From the NCBI GenBank assembly GCA_016938595.1, contig JAFGUJ010000013.1, forward strand, positions 1 to 33,970: DNA of 33,970 nucleotides, written 5' to 3'. The notes below the pieces were generated by a model. That model did no database searches. It had not been told where the DNA came from and saw only the letters and a list, made by a program, of their open reading frames with translations. The DNA is from Campylobacterales bacterium (GTDB taxonomy: Bacteria; Campylobacterota; Campylobacteria; Campylobacterales; Sulfurimonadaceae). Shown here piece by piece: positions 1 to 9,194 of this stretch. How positions within the stretch are numbered: the first letter of the stretch is position 1; each line of letters starts with the position of its first letter. The translations under genes and the position numbers were made by a program.

Positions 1-1
1 C

Positions 2-1086
<1,085 letters not shown>

Positions 1087-1087
<1 letters not shown>

Positions 1088-1404
1088 TGCGCCCCTACCG
1101 CAACATAAGCGACGCCGAACTCGAATCGCTCGGGGCGCTGCGGGAGTGGGACCCCCTGCTGCTGCTCGATGCTGCGCTGCCGGTACACGCGGTGTGGGTC
1201 CATACGGCGCGCGAAAAACACGCCCGGCTTGACCCGCTCGACGAGCGTCTGGTCAGAACGGTCACCGTGCTGGAGATCCGCGGAGAGGTGATCAAAACCG
1301 ACTTCGGCAGCTATGCGCTGAGTACGGGGAAAAACATGTTTTACGCCTGCGGCTGCAAGCGGTTCTGCGACTGTTACGGGCAGCTCTATCTGATCAATCG
1401 ATAG
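1087..1404 (+). CDS. Small uncharacterised protein with C-terminal Cys cluster (CGCKRFCDC)
   Basis: TGATG stop/start overlap with nifS; no family recognised. Confidence 0.7.
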
Positions 1405-1696
1405 CGATTTTGCTCCCGTAGCGCTGCTTTCGCTCGGGCGTATACTTCCACCACGCCTTCGGCTCACCGCCGTCCATAAAATCGGTGATCGACATCAGCA
1501 CATCGAGCATACAGGGGTCTTGTTTCTCTCCGAATGCTTTGCAAAACCGTACATAAAGATCATAAGGGTCTTGCCCCATGAGCTGTTCGGGAGAGATGAT
1601 ACCGATAGATTTCAGATCACCGGCTACGGTTTTGCCGATGTTGGGAAGGTCGGTGAGGCGGGTGACGTTTTCGCGGATGACTTTGGATGGGTTCAT
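1394..1696 (-). CDS. Helix-hairpin-helix protein, Cdd1/pathogenicity-locus-like
   Basis: LTDLPNIGKTVAGDLKSIGI HhH motif; conserved C-terminal PKAWWKYTPERK. Confidence 0.75.
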   Translation of the reverse strand: MNPSKVIRENVTRLTDLPNIGKTVAGDLKSIGIISPEQLMGQDPYDLYVRFCKAFGEKQDPCMLDVLMSITDFMDGGEPKAWWKYTPERKQRYGSKIAID

Positions 1697-1751
1697 AAGC
1701 TCTTCTCCCGGTTCAGGATATCCCTATGATACCCAAAACCGGGCAAAACCG

Positions 1752-2150
1752 TTATCCCGCTTCGTGCAGCGTTTCGGGCTCTTCCTGGACCAGTTCGCCG
1801 ATGCCGCGTTTTTCCAGAGGAATGTCGGTACGGTATTTTTTCGCTTTGTACGAAGGGGATTTTACGATGCCCTCTTTCGATATACCCAGCTTGTAAAGCG
1901 TTTCGTTTTTGAAATGCTCATCAAACTCCTGAGTGAAGGGCAGGTCCCACGTGATGCACCCGATGCTGGGACAGATCGCCGCACATTGGGGATCATCGTA
2001 GATCCCGACGCATTCGACGCATTTTTCCGGCTGCACGTAGTACTGTTTTTTCCCCGTAGGATTGGAGAGATCGTCCATGATCGCGTTAACGGGACATTGC
2101 TGTAGACATGCATCGCAGGTGATGCAGGTATCGTTGATGATGACTGACAT
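1752..2150 (-). CDS. 4Fe-4S dicluster ferredoxin
   Basis: CITCDACLQQCPVNAI and CVECVGIYDDPQCAAICP motifs. Confidence 0.88.
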   Translation of the reverse strand: MSVIINDTCITCDACLQQCPVNAIMDDLSNPTGKKQYYVQPEKCVECVGIYDDPQCAAICPSIGCITWDLPFTQEFDEHFKNETLYKLGISKEGIVKSPSYKAKKYRTDIPLEKRGIGELVQEEPETLHEAG

Positions 2151-2156
2151 AATAAG

Positions 2157-2534
2157 TTACCCCTTGTCTTTCGTAGTGTGCACGACTCGCAGTAGCCACG
2201 GCGGAGGATTTCCCAGCAGCAGTTCCTGAAGTTTTTGGATCGTCTCGTCGATCCGGTCGTTTTCACCTGCGCGCATCGGATGGATCTTCTCGGAGAGCAC
2301 CATTTTTGATGCCGTAGGACCGATCTGCGAACAGTACATGATGTCCGCTTCCTGGACCGTACCGATTTTGTAGGCCAGTTTTTCGTGCTCGTCGGCGATC
2401 TGATCCTCTGAGCTGTCGATTGTTTTGACATACTCGGCATTGTCGGCAGTGATACGGTAAAGCTCGAAGCTTTTCGACCAGCCGAAATGCTGATTTACAT
2501 GGACACCGTCGGAGGATGCGAACGCGATAAGCAC
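2157..2534 (-). CDS. NifX/NifB-type FeMo-cofactor-binding domain protein
   Basis: FASSDGVHVNQHFGWSKSFELY...; C-terminal GNPPPWLLRVVH shared with the NifX at 19310-19762. Confidence 0.82.
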   Translation of the reverse strand: MLIAFASSDGVHVNQHFGWSKSFELYRITADNAEYVKTIDSSEDQIADEHEKLAYKIGTVQEADIMYCSQIGPTASKMVLSEKIHPMRAGENDRIDETIQKLQELLLGNPPPWLLRVVHTTKDKG

Positions 2535-2545
2535 GACGTATCCTT

Positions 2546-2920
2546 TTAAACCGCTACCGCTTCACGCGCTTCGCGAGCGGCGACAGAGATATCCTCGCGG
2601 AACGTCTGCGGTGCGACTTCCGGAGAGAGAAGACCCCGTTTTTTCGATTCGCTGATCACGTACTCCGAGCTGTTGACATAATAGTCATTGTACTCGGCGG
2701 TATAGGGCATATCCCACACGATGCACCCTTCCGTAGGACACTCCGCGGCACAGGCCGGCGTTTCGGCATGGCCGACGCACTCGATGCATTTTTCCGGTTT
2801 GACGTAGGTGTATTCCCAATCCTCACGCGGCGAATCGCTCTCGCTGGCGATCGCTCCTACGGGACACACTTCGATACAGGCGTCACAGTTGATACATAAA
2901 TCCGTTATTAATACAGCCAT
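2546..2920 (-). CDS. 4Fe-4S dicluster ferredoxin
   Basis: CINCDACIEVCPVGAI and CIECVGHAETPACAAECPTEGC motifs. Confidence 0.88.
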   Translation of the reverse strand: MAVLITDLCINCDACIEVCPVGAIASESDSPREDWEYTYVKPEKCIECVGHAETPACAAECPTEGCIVWDMPYTAEYNDYYVNSSEYVISESKKRGLLSPEVAPQTFREDISVAAREAREAVAV

Positions 2921-2930
2921 TTTTTACTCC

Positions 2931-3377
2931 TTATGTGGCTTGATATAATGTTTCTTTGCATTTTTCGTACGAGGCGGAAGCCAAAACCGGAAGGAGCTTG
3001 ATATCCACCGCCTTGAGCAACAGCGTCACTTCGCAACCTTCGCACAGTTCCATCCGCTCGAACGCATCGGTCGTGATCAGTGAATTCATTTTTCCGCACG
3101 GGGTATCGACGCTCACTTCGCTGAGCACCATCCCCTTACGAAAATGTTGCAGTTCGCCGCGCAGGTGGTTTTCGATCGAGACACTCCCTTCTTTGGCCCC
3201 TTTGCAGATCGCGATCGCCGCTTCCTGGACACGGCATTCCACCTCATCGCCGATCCGGAGCCATTGAGGCGCTTCGGTTTTGAGGAGTTTCAACACCGTT
3301 TCCCTGGCCCGTACGGTGATGCAGCTGAAAAATTCGTCGCTGTTGATCTCTTCCACGTGTGCTGAAAATGAATTCAT
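2931..3377 (-). CDS. Molybdenum-pterin/TOBE (Mop-like) domain protein
   Basis: Two TOBE-like segments, e.g. GKMNSLITTDAFERMELCEGCEVTLLLKAVDIKLL; nif context. Confidence 0.65.
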   Translation of the reverse strand: MNSFSAHVEEINSDEFFSCITVRARETVLKLLKTEAPQWLRIGDEVECRVQEAAIAICKGAKEGSVSIENHLRGELQHFRKGMVLSEVSVDTPCGKMNSLITTDAFERMELCEGCEVTLLLKAVDIKLLPVLASASYEKCKETLYQAT

Positions 3378-3386
3378 GACAAACTC

Positions 3387-4121
3387 CTACCAAAGATAAA
3401 TGACAATCTTTTTATCGATAATGTTTTCGAATTGCTCCAAAATCATCCCCGCCGTCGAGGTAGGCCCCAGATGGCATCCCGAACAGGCCCCCAGATACCG
3501 CAGCCAGATTTCGGGGGTATCGCCGCTGACATAATTGACCAACTCTACCCCGCCGCCATCGCTTGCGAGTATAGGAGCCAGATTGTCTGCAATAACCGAT
3601 TCTACTTTCGTGCGCTGGGAGGATTCATCCATCATTCGAAACGCGACATTTATGTCGGCAGCTGTACTCTGGTTGCTCACATAGGTGAGGAGTGCATGGG
3701 CCTGTGCTTCTCCCGCATGGGCGGCTTTAATCATCCATTTCATCGAAGTGAGGACATCATCGTCGCGCAGCAAAATCCCCAGTTTGAGTTGTGCGGTTGG
3801 CATGTTGGCATCTGCGGCTACGGTGTAATAACGGATCGATTGCTCTTTATCCGCATGCACACCGATCCCGTTTTCATACATCCCGCCGAGATAAAATGAG
3901 GCGACTTCATGACCTTGTGCCGCTGCACGATCAAAAAGCTCATATGCCGTTTGTATATCTTTGGCAACGCCGAACCCTTTGACATACATCGTTCCGAGAT
4001 TCACCATAGCGTCCGCATTGGTATGGATCAACCCTTCCCAAATCGATTTTGCGACTGCAAACTCTTTGCGATCATATGCGCCAATCGCTGTCTCCATCAA
4101 TGACTCTGCTTCCATTTTCAA
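3387..4121 (-). CDS. Sel1-repeat protein fused to NifU-like C-terminal domain
   Basis: Sel1-type repeats (GTMYVKGFGVAKDIQTAYELFDRAAAQGHEVASFYLGGMYENGIGV...) followed by LAPILASDGGGVELVNY...CSGC NifU-C signature. Confidence 0.85.
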   Translation of the reverse strand: MKMEAESLMETAIGAYDRKEFAVAKSIWEGLIHTNADAMVNLGTMYVKGFGVAKDIQTAYELFDRAAAQGHEVASFYLGGMYENGIGVHADKEQSIRYYTVAADANMPTAQLKLGILLRDDDVLTSMKWMIKAAHAGEAQAHALLTYVSNQSTAADINVAFRMMDESSQRTKVESVIADNLAPILASDGGGVELVNYVSGDTPEIWLRYLGACSGCHLGPTSTAGMILEQFENIIDKKIVIYLW

Positions 4122-4196
4122 TCCTTTGATCCGTTCTTGCAGGGATCACTGCAATTGCCGTTCTAGCGCACGAATGAAAGATGCATACAGATCCGA

Positions 4197-4438
4197 ACAA
4201 ACAGAGGACACAACGCATGAAAGAGACCATAACCGCCGAAATGGAAGAGATCCGTAATCTCATTGTTGCCACGGTCGCGCGGCGAAACCTCCTCAAGCAG
4301 GAGATGGAGAAATGGTACGCGGGTGCTGCGAACCAGCGCTTCGAACAGACCAACGAGCTGATCACCGTCGATGCGACCCTCAGCGAACTCGACAGCCATT
4401 ACAAACGTCTCTGGGACTACCACAACACCAAAGGATAA
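4197..4438 (+). CDS. Small helical hypothetical protein
   Basis: Short ORF starting MKETITAEMEEIRN; tightly followed by the next ORF. Confidence 0.6.
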
Positions 4439-4442
4439 ATAC

Positions 4443-4928
4443 ATGAATGAAAATCTGCGACACGAAATCCTGAAACATGCACGCACAGCGTTCGAGCGCG
4501 CGTGCGCCCTGCGCGAGAATGAGCGGCTCGAAGTCTATCTCTACGACGGCAGCGTCAAAACCAGCGACGTGCTGGGGGAGGATGAGAAGATCGTTTACAG
4601 CCCGAACCGGGTGATGTGCTACCAAATCTGGGGACATGACTACCTCGAAGAGGAGATCGTAGCCTGGATAGATCAGGCCAGGCTGGAGATAAATCCCCGG
4701 CCACTCGAGGAGAGCATCGTCGAAACGCTGCACAAAATCGCCGCGGCCAAAGGGGTCGCCCCCGATGAGGTAAGCTCGTACGAAGTGTTCGCAAATCTGC
4801 GGATGGATCAGATCGAGCAGATCGAACACGCGATCATCGACTACTGGTGGGACAACAAGGAAGTCGAAAACGCCAAATCGCTGGCGCTGGAGCAGATCAA
4901 CGAAGCGCTGCGGGATCTGCAGAGATGA
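4443..4928 (+). CDS. Hypothetical protein
   Basis: MNENLRHEILKHART...; 4-bp ATGA overlap with the next ORF. Confidence 0.65.
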   Translation: MNENLRHEILKHARTAFERACALRENERLEVYLYDGSVKTSDVLGEDEKIVYSPNRVMCYQIWGHDYLEEEIVAWIDQARLEINPRPLEESIVETLHKIAAAKGVAPDEVSSYEVFANLRMDQIEQIEHAIIDYWWDNKEVENAKSLALEQINEALRDLQR

Positions 4929-5152
4929 TTCTCACCCTACGCAATCGCGACAAAACGGTACATATCGATATCACAGCCGATCAGTTTATACGCTTGCGCA
5001 ATCATACGCTCAGCCGCGACGAAATGGCGCGTATTGCCGCTGAGTGCGGTGTTGATGCCGCTATACTCGTCGAGTATGCGGAAGATTTAAAAAAATCGGT
5101 AAAAGAGAGAGCCGAAATCGACAGCTCTTGTGACTACACCGACCACCTATAA
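4925..5152 (+). CDS. Hypothetical protein (75 aa)
   Basis: MILTLRNRDKTVHIDITADQF...; ATGA overlap with upstream ORF. Confidence 0.6.
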   Translation: MILTLRNRDKTVHIDITADQFIRLRNHTLSRDEMARIAAECGVDAAILVEYAEDLKKSVKERAEIDSSCDYTDHL

Positions 5153-5224
5153 AAACGAACCATACCGTTGGGTTTCATAGAACAACAATTGTATTGCATT
5201 AGTCACACTACCCAAAGGAACACC

Positions 5225-5782
5225 ATGTCTATCCAAAGCTACATCAGCGAGAACAAACTCGAATGGATGATCGTCTACAACGCACCGACCGATGCCTACA
5301 AATACGCCTATCGCGGGTGCCTCGTCGTAACCGAAGGCAAAGTAATCACTCCGGACAAAAGTCTCCCCCCCAAAGAGATCGTGAAACAGGTGATCCTCGC
5401 GACCAACTCCGACAAAATCGACTTTTTGGCCTGCGAACTCACATCACTCGATGTATTTGAAAGTTTCGTTGCGAAATACAAAGATTTCCTGACTCCTGAG
5501 GGAACCTACCTTCTTTTCGTATCCGACATCATCGGAAAAGGGAGATTTGTGTATGAGGGGATTACGTTCAATACCTTCGCATTGGATGAGAGTTCCGTAT
5601 GGAACGACCTGCTCGATATCGCCGATCTCTCAAAAGGGGATCTCAAAAAAATGTCCGACAAAGAGAAAATCGATGCGGTCGTCAAAGAGACTCTACGCAG
5701 CAATCTGCGCCTCAGCGATAAAACCTACGAAGAGATCAAAGCGTTGCAACGCGGCGGAAAACTCTCTTTCGGAGCGGTGTAA
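5225..5782 (+). CDS. Hypothetical protein (185 aa)
   Basis: Long ORF with upstream AAAGGAA; no family recognised. Confidence 0.7.
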   Translation: MSIQSYISENKLEWMIVYNAPTDAYKYAYRGCLVVTEGKVITPDKSLPPKEIVKQVILATNSDKIDFLACELTSLDVFESFVAKYKDFLTPEGTYLLFVSDIIGKGRFVYEGITFNTFALDESSVWNDLLDIADLSKGDLKKMSDKEKIDAVVKETLRSNLRLSDKTYEEIKALQRGGKLSFGAV

Positions 5783-5788
5783 CTACAA

Positions 5789-5887
5789 CCGTTCGCCCTG
5801 AGCTCAAGGAAACATCGCTTTGCGAGCGGTACCCTTGTTTTGTCGAAGGGTGATATGTTCATGGTTCGACTGGCTCACAACGAACGG
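5789..5887. repeat. REP/MITE-like intergenic palindromic element
   Basis: CCGTTCGCCCTGAGCT ... GTCGAAGGG ... GGTTCGACTGGCTCACAACGAACGG; terminal inverted CCGTTCG/CGAACGG. Confidence 0.6.
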
Positions 5888-5892
5888 AAAAA

Positions 5893-6135
5893 TTACTCCA
5901 CACCTATTAGGGCGCGCCCACGGCGGTTGAGATAAAAGGTATCGAAACCGTCATCTCCTACGGTCATACATTCCCCCAAATACCCCTCGTCATAGAGATT
6001 GCCGATGATAGTGTGTACCTCATCCGCATCCATCTGTGCGTATTCGGCGATATCAACCGCCTCGTAAATATTGTAGTCGATCTCATCGCTCAGGAAAAAT
6101 ATCGACTGCATCACCCGGATTTGTTTCTCATTCAT
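5893..6135 (-). CDS. Small winged-helix-like protein
   Basis: MNEKQIRVMQSIFFLSDEIDYNIYEAVDIAEYAQMDADEVHTIIGNLYDEGYLGE...; wHTH-like. Confidence 0.55.
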   Translation of the reverse strand: MNEKQIRVMQSIFFLSDEIDYNIYEAVDIAEYAQMDADEVHTIIGNLYDEGYLGECMTVGDDGFDTFYLNRRGRALIGVE

Positions 6136-6148
6136 CGTATCTCCTTTT

Positions 6149-6478
6149 TTACGCACTCGCCTCGGCGACGAGGCAGCTGAAGCAGTGCTCCCGGTCATTG
6201 CACCCTGCACACGCCGGGGCGACGCGGCCGATCGCGTCGTAGAGGAACTTTTTCCACAGTTTATCTTTGGGTTTGAGCTCGGCTAGATGGGGGAAATGGT
6301 TCGCCATGAACGACCCCATCTGGATACGGTTTTTGAAACCGAGATCCTGGTAGAGGTGGTTCATCTCCAGCGACTTGCGCGCGACCAGCGGGGCGATGAC
6401 GTAACGTGCTTCCTCATCGACTGCGTATTTTTTCAGATAGGTTTCGATCTCCCTGCGCATTTCGTCATGCTCGCTCAT
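6149..6478 (-). CDS. nifQ: NifQ family protein
   Basis: FPHLAELKPKDKLWKKFLYDAIGR...CAGCNDREHCFSC resembles the NifQ C-terminal Cys motif. Confidence 0.7.
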   Translation of the reverse strand: MSEHDEMRREIETYLKKYAVDEEARYVIAPLVARKSLEMNHLYQDLGFKNRIQMGSFMANHFPHLAELKPKDKLWKKFLYDAIGRVAPACAGCNDREHCFSCLVAEASA

Positions 6479-6531
6479 GGTATCCCTCCTGCAACGTTCT
6501 GCCCTATGGAATGCAAGTTTTGTGCGCGATG

Positions 6532-6849
6532 TCAATGGACCCGCAGTTTCATCCGTCCGACGAAAAGGCGGAGGAAATCGTAGATGTCGCTGAGAAAAAA
6601 AGCACGGGTATCCTGATGCTCGAAACGCTCCGTCCAGCTTTTCTCCTTGCGCAGCAGCCCCCGGCAGGGGATTACGAACTCCTCCTGCGGCAGCAGCGGC
6701 TTGAGGATGCCGCATTCATTGACCGCGAGGACCACGGCATCGAACAGCTCGTCCAGACGGTCGTCTTCGTCATAGTGATAGAGTTTTCCGTCCATCCGGT
6801 AAAACCGGTAGATCGCCAGTATCTGATGCGCCTGATCGATTTCGTTCAT
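6532..6849 (-). CDS. Hypothetical protein
   Basis: ORF overlapping the SagB-like stop by 4 bp; no family recognised. Confidence 0.55.
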   Translation of the reverse strand: MNEIDQAHQILAIYRFYRMDGKLYHYDEDDRLDELFDAVVLAVNECGILKPLLPQEEFVIPCRGLLRKEKSWTERFEHQDTRAFFLSDIYDFLRLFVGRMKLRVH

Positions 6850-8044
6850 CGTTTCCCCCCGATCGCGACAGCGTAGAGCATCGGCTGCCTGAGCCACCGC
6901 CGGGCCTCATCATCGTAAAATGCCCCGATGCCGCTGCACACCGCATCCAGCTCCCAGGCGGCATAGCCGATCCCCTGGGCATACACCCCCGCATCGACAT
7001 GCGCATGGGCATCGAAACGTTCGGACCCTATCAACACGACCATATTCGCCCGTGCCGTGAAACGCTGCTCCAGCAGCAGATGGACGATGTCGGAGTCAAA
7101 ATCCCCCTCCTGGGTGCAGATCCCCTCGCGATAGACGCCGGGACGGATGGCATGTGCATGGAGCACAACCATCACGATCTCCAGCGACGGAGGCGATGGC
7201 GTCGCCATCAGGAACCGCAGCGCCTCGTCTCCCAGGCCGTCCGGATGAAACTCACGTGCGCTCCGCCGGAGCCGGTTGACCCGTTCGAAAAACGGCCATG
7301 CGCCCCCTGCCGGTATCTCCGTATAGACCGCAGCGGAACGGATCGCGCCGAGCAAAACCTCATCGGATAGAAGATAGTCGGTCGGCTGTACCTGTATGAG
7401 AGGTAACGACAGTCCCTTTACCCCGCGATGCGAGACCTCACCGACGCCGTACACCGCCGCGACCGTCTCGTCCGGACCCATCCCCATCGCTCGGTTCAAC
7501 CCCTCCACAGGAGACATTTTTGTCAACTCCAGCCCAAAATGTCGTACCGATGCGGCCAACGCACCGATCTGATGCCCCAGATCGAGATAGAGGTAGCGCC
7601 ACGAACGCCTGCCGTATTTCCAGCCGGAGCGGAACGGCACGAGCGAGATCATGACAATCACGCCGTTGAACCGGTGTTCCAGTCCCACATACAGCTCGCA
7701 CCCCTCCGAGGCGATCTCCGAAACCATCACGAGTTCCCGGTTCGGCACATCCAGATGATAGATCCCACTGAGGATCCCCGTCATGTTTCGCAGCTGGACG
7801 TAGATTTCGATCGGATGGAGGTTCCCCGCGGAGGGGACATTGAGACGCCGATACGGCCTTCCTCCGATGTTTCTTACGTCGGTGATGCAGCGTACCCGCT
7901 CCAGCCACTCCAGAGAGGGAAAATCGGCGAGGCTCAGGCGGTAGCAGAAGGGGGGATAGGTTTTGAACTGCGAGGGCTGCGTATCCCATTCGAGGTAACC
8001 GGAGCGCTCCGAGACGCTGCCGGGAGAGAGGAGTGTCTCCTCAC
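6846..8044 (-). CDS. SagB-type nitroreductase-family dehydrogenase
   Basis: RRLNVPSAGNLHPIEIYV...GIYHLD...RYLYLDLGHQIGAL...; second nitroreductase-like half; GTG start overlapping the ankyrin ORF stop. Confidence 0.78.
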
Positions 8045-8475
8045 GCACTGCGCAGTTCCCGGAAAACTTCTGCGGACGCCGCGAATTCGATCGCGCTGAT
8101 CCCGTCTTCGTTTTGCAGACGCGGATCGGCGCCCGCGCAGAGGAGAGCCCGGACACATTCCAGACGCGATGCCGAAGCGGCATACATCAGAGGGGTCGTC
8201 CCCTCTTCGTTGATGTCGTTGACGTCGGCGCCCCATTCAACCAGCAGCCGTATCAGATCGGGACAATCGGCATAGCAGGCATTGAACAGCACCCCGTTGT
8301 GATCGTCGTTTACAGCGTACAGATCGGCTCCCGCCTCGATGAGACGCAGCACCATCGCCGTGTTCCCTTCCAGCGCCGAGAGCAGCAAAGCGGTATTGCC
8401 GTTGAACCCCCGTTCGTCGAGACGGTCAGGATGAAACCCCCTTGCGTTCAGCCATGCGATATACTGTTCTACCAT
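8041..8475 (-). CDS. Ankyrin-repeat protein
   Basis: NTALLLSALEGNTAMVLRLIEAGADL, LIRLLVEWGADVNDINEEGTTPLMYAASASRLECVRALLCAGADP. Confidence 0.88.
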   Translation of the reverse strand: MVEQYIAWLNARGFHPDRLDERGFNGNTALLLSALEGNTAMVLRLIEAGADLYAVNDDHNGVLFNACYADCPDLIRLLVEWGADVNDINEEGTTPLMYAASASRLECVRALLCAGADPRLQNEDGISAIEFAASAEVFRELRSA

Positions 8476-8500
8476 GCTCCGCTCCCAATACAAGATGGTG

Positions 8501-9049
8501 TCAGACACCCATCCAGTTTTCGTGGTCGTGCCCTTTTTTCTTGAAATTCGCCGCTTTGTCGACTGCTTCGATGCATTTGTCGTAGTTGACCTCGTCGGTG
8601 ATCTCCGGGACAATTTCCATGTAGCTGATCATCCCCTCCTGGTCGATGACGAATACACCCCTGGCCAGACGGTCTTTCAGCTTCCCCTCCCCGATCAGCA
8701 GCCCGTATTTTTTCCCGAAATCGCGTGCCGAATCGATGACGACGTCGGCACTGTCGATCCCCTCGCGTTCCACGAACTCCCGGACGAATTCGGGCTCGTC
8801 GGTCGTGACCATCACCGTTTTGAGTTTTTTGAACTCTTTGATCAGGTCGTTGAATTTCCTGGCTCCCAGCGAACACACTTCGGTTTTCAGCGAGGGGATG
8901 GAAATGAGCAGCTGAGCGGCGGGGGCGATCATCCCGATGACGTTTTGGCTTCCGTCGAGATTGGTGACGCGTGCTGCGGGCGCTTCACGCCAGATACCCA
9001 TCTCTTTTCCCTCCAGCGCGGTTGGTGTTCCGTGGACTGTGATAAACAT
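8501..9049 (-). CDS. Peroxiredoxin (Tpx-like)
   Basis: Thioredoxin-fold peroxiredoxin layout with SIPSLKTEVCSLGARKFND. Confidence 0.78.
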   Translation of the reverse strand: MFITVHGTPTALEGKEMGIWREAPAARVTNLDGSQNVIGMIAPAAQLLISIPSLKTEVCSLGARKFNDLIKEFKKLKTVMVTTDEPEFVREFVEREGIDSADVVIDSARDFGKKYGLLIGEGKLKDRLARGVFVIDQEGMISYMEIVPEITDEVNYDKCIEAVDKAANFKKKGHDHENWMGV

Positions 9050-9155
9050 GGTCTCTCCTGTAGCAGATGATATGGAATGAGCTATTGCAAAAATCATTCT
9101 TTAAATTGTCTATTTTTTATCCACATAAATGATGCTTTTTGCGACTGGCTTAGAC

Positions 9156-9161
9156 TACAAT
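9156..9161 (+). promoter_or_regulatory. Possible -10 hexamer TACAAT upstream of nifA
   Basis: TACAAT about 35 bp before the ATG at 9195; no clear -35. Confidence 0.35.
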
Positions 9162-9194
9162 GTCCCTATCACTACAAAAAAGACAGATACAACG

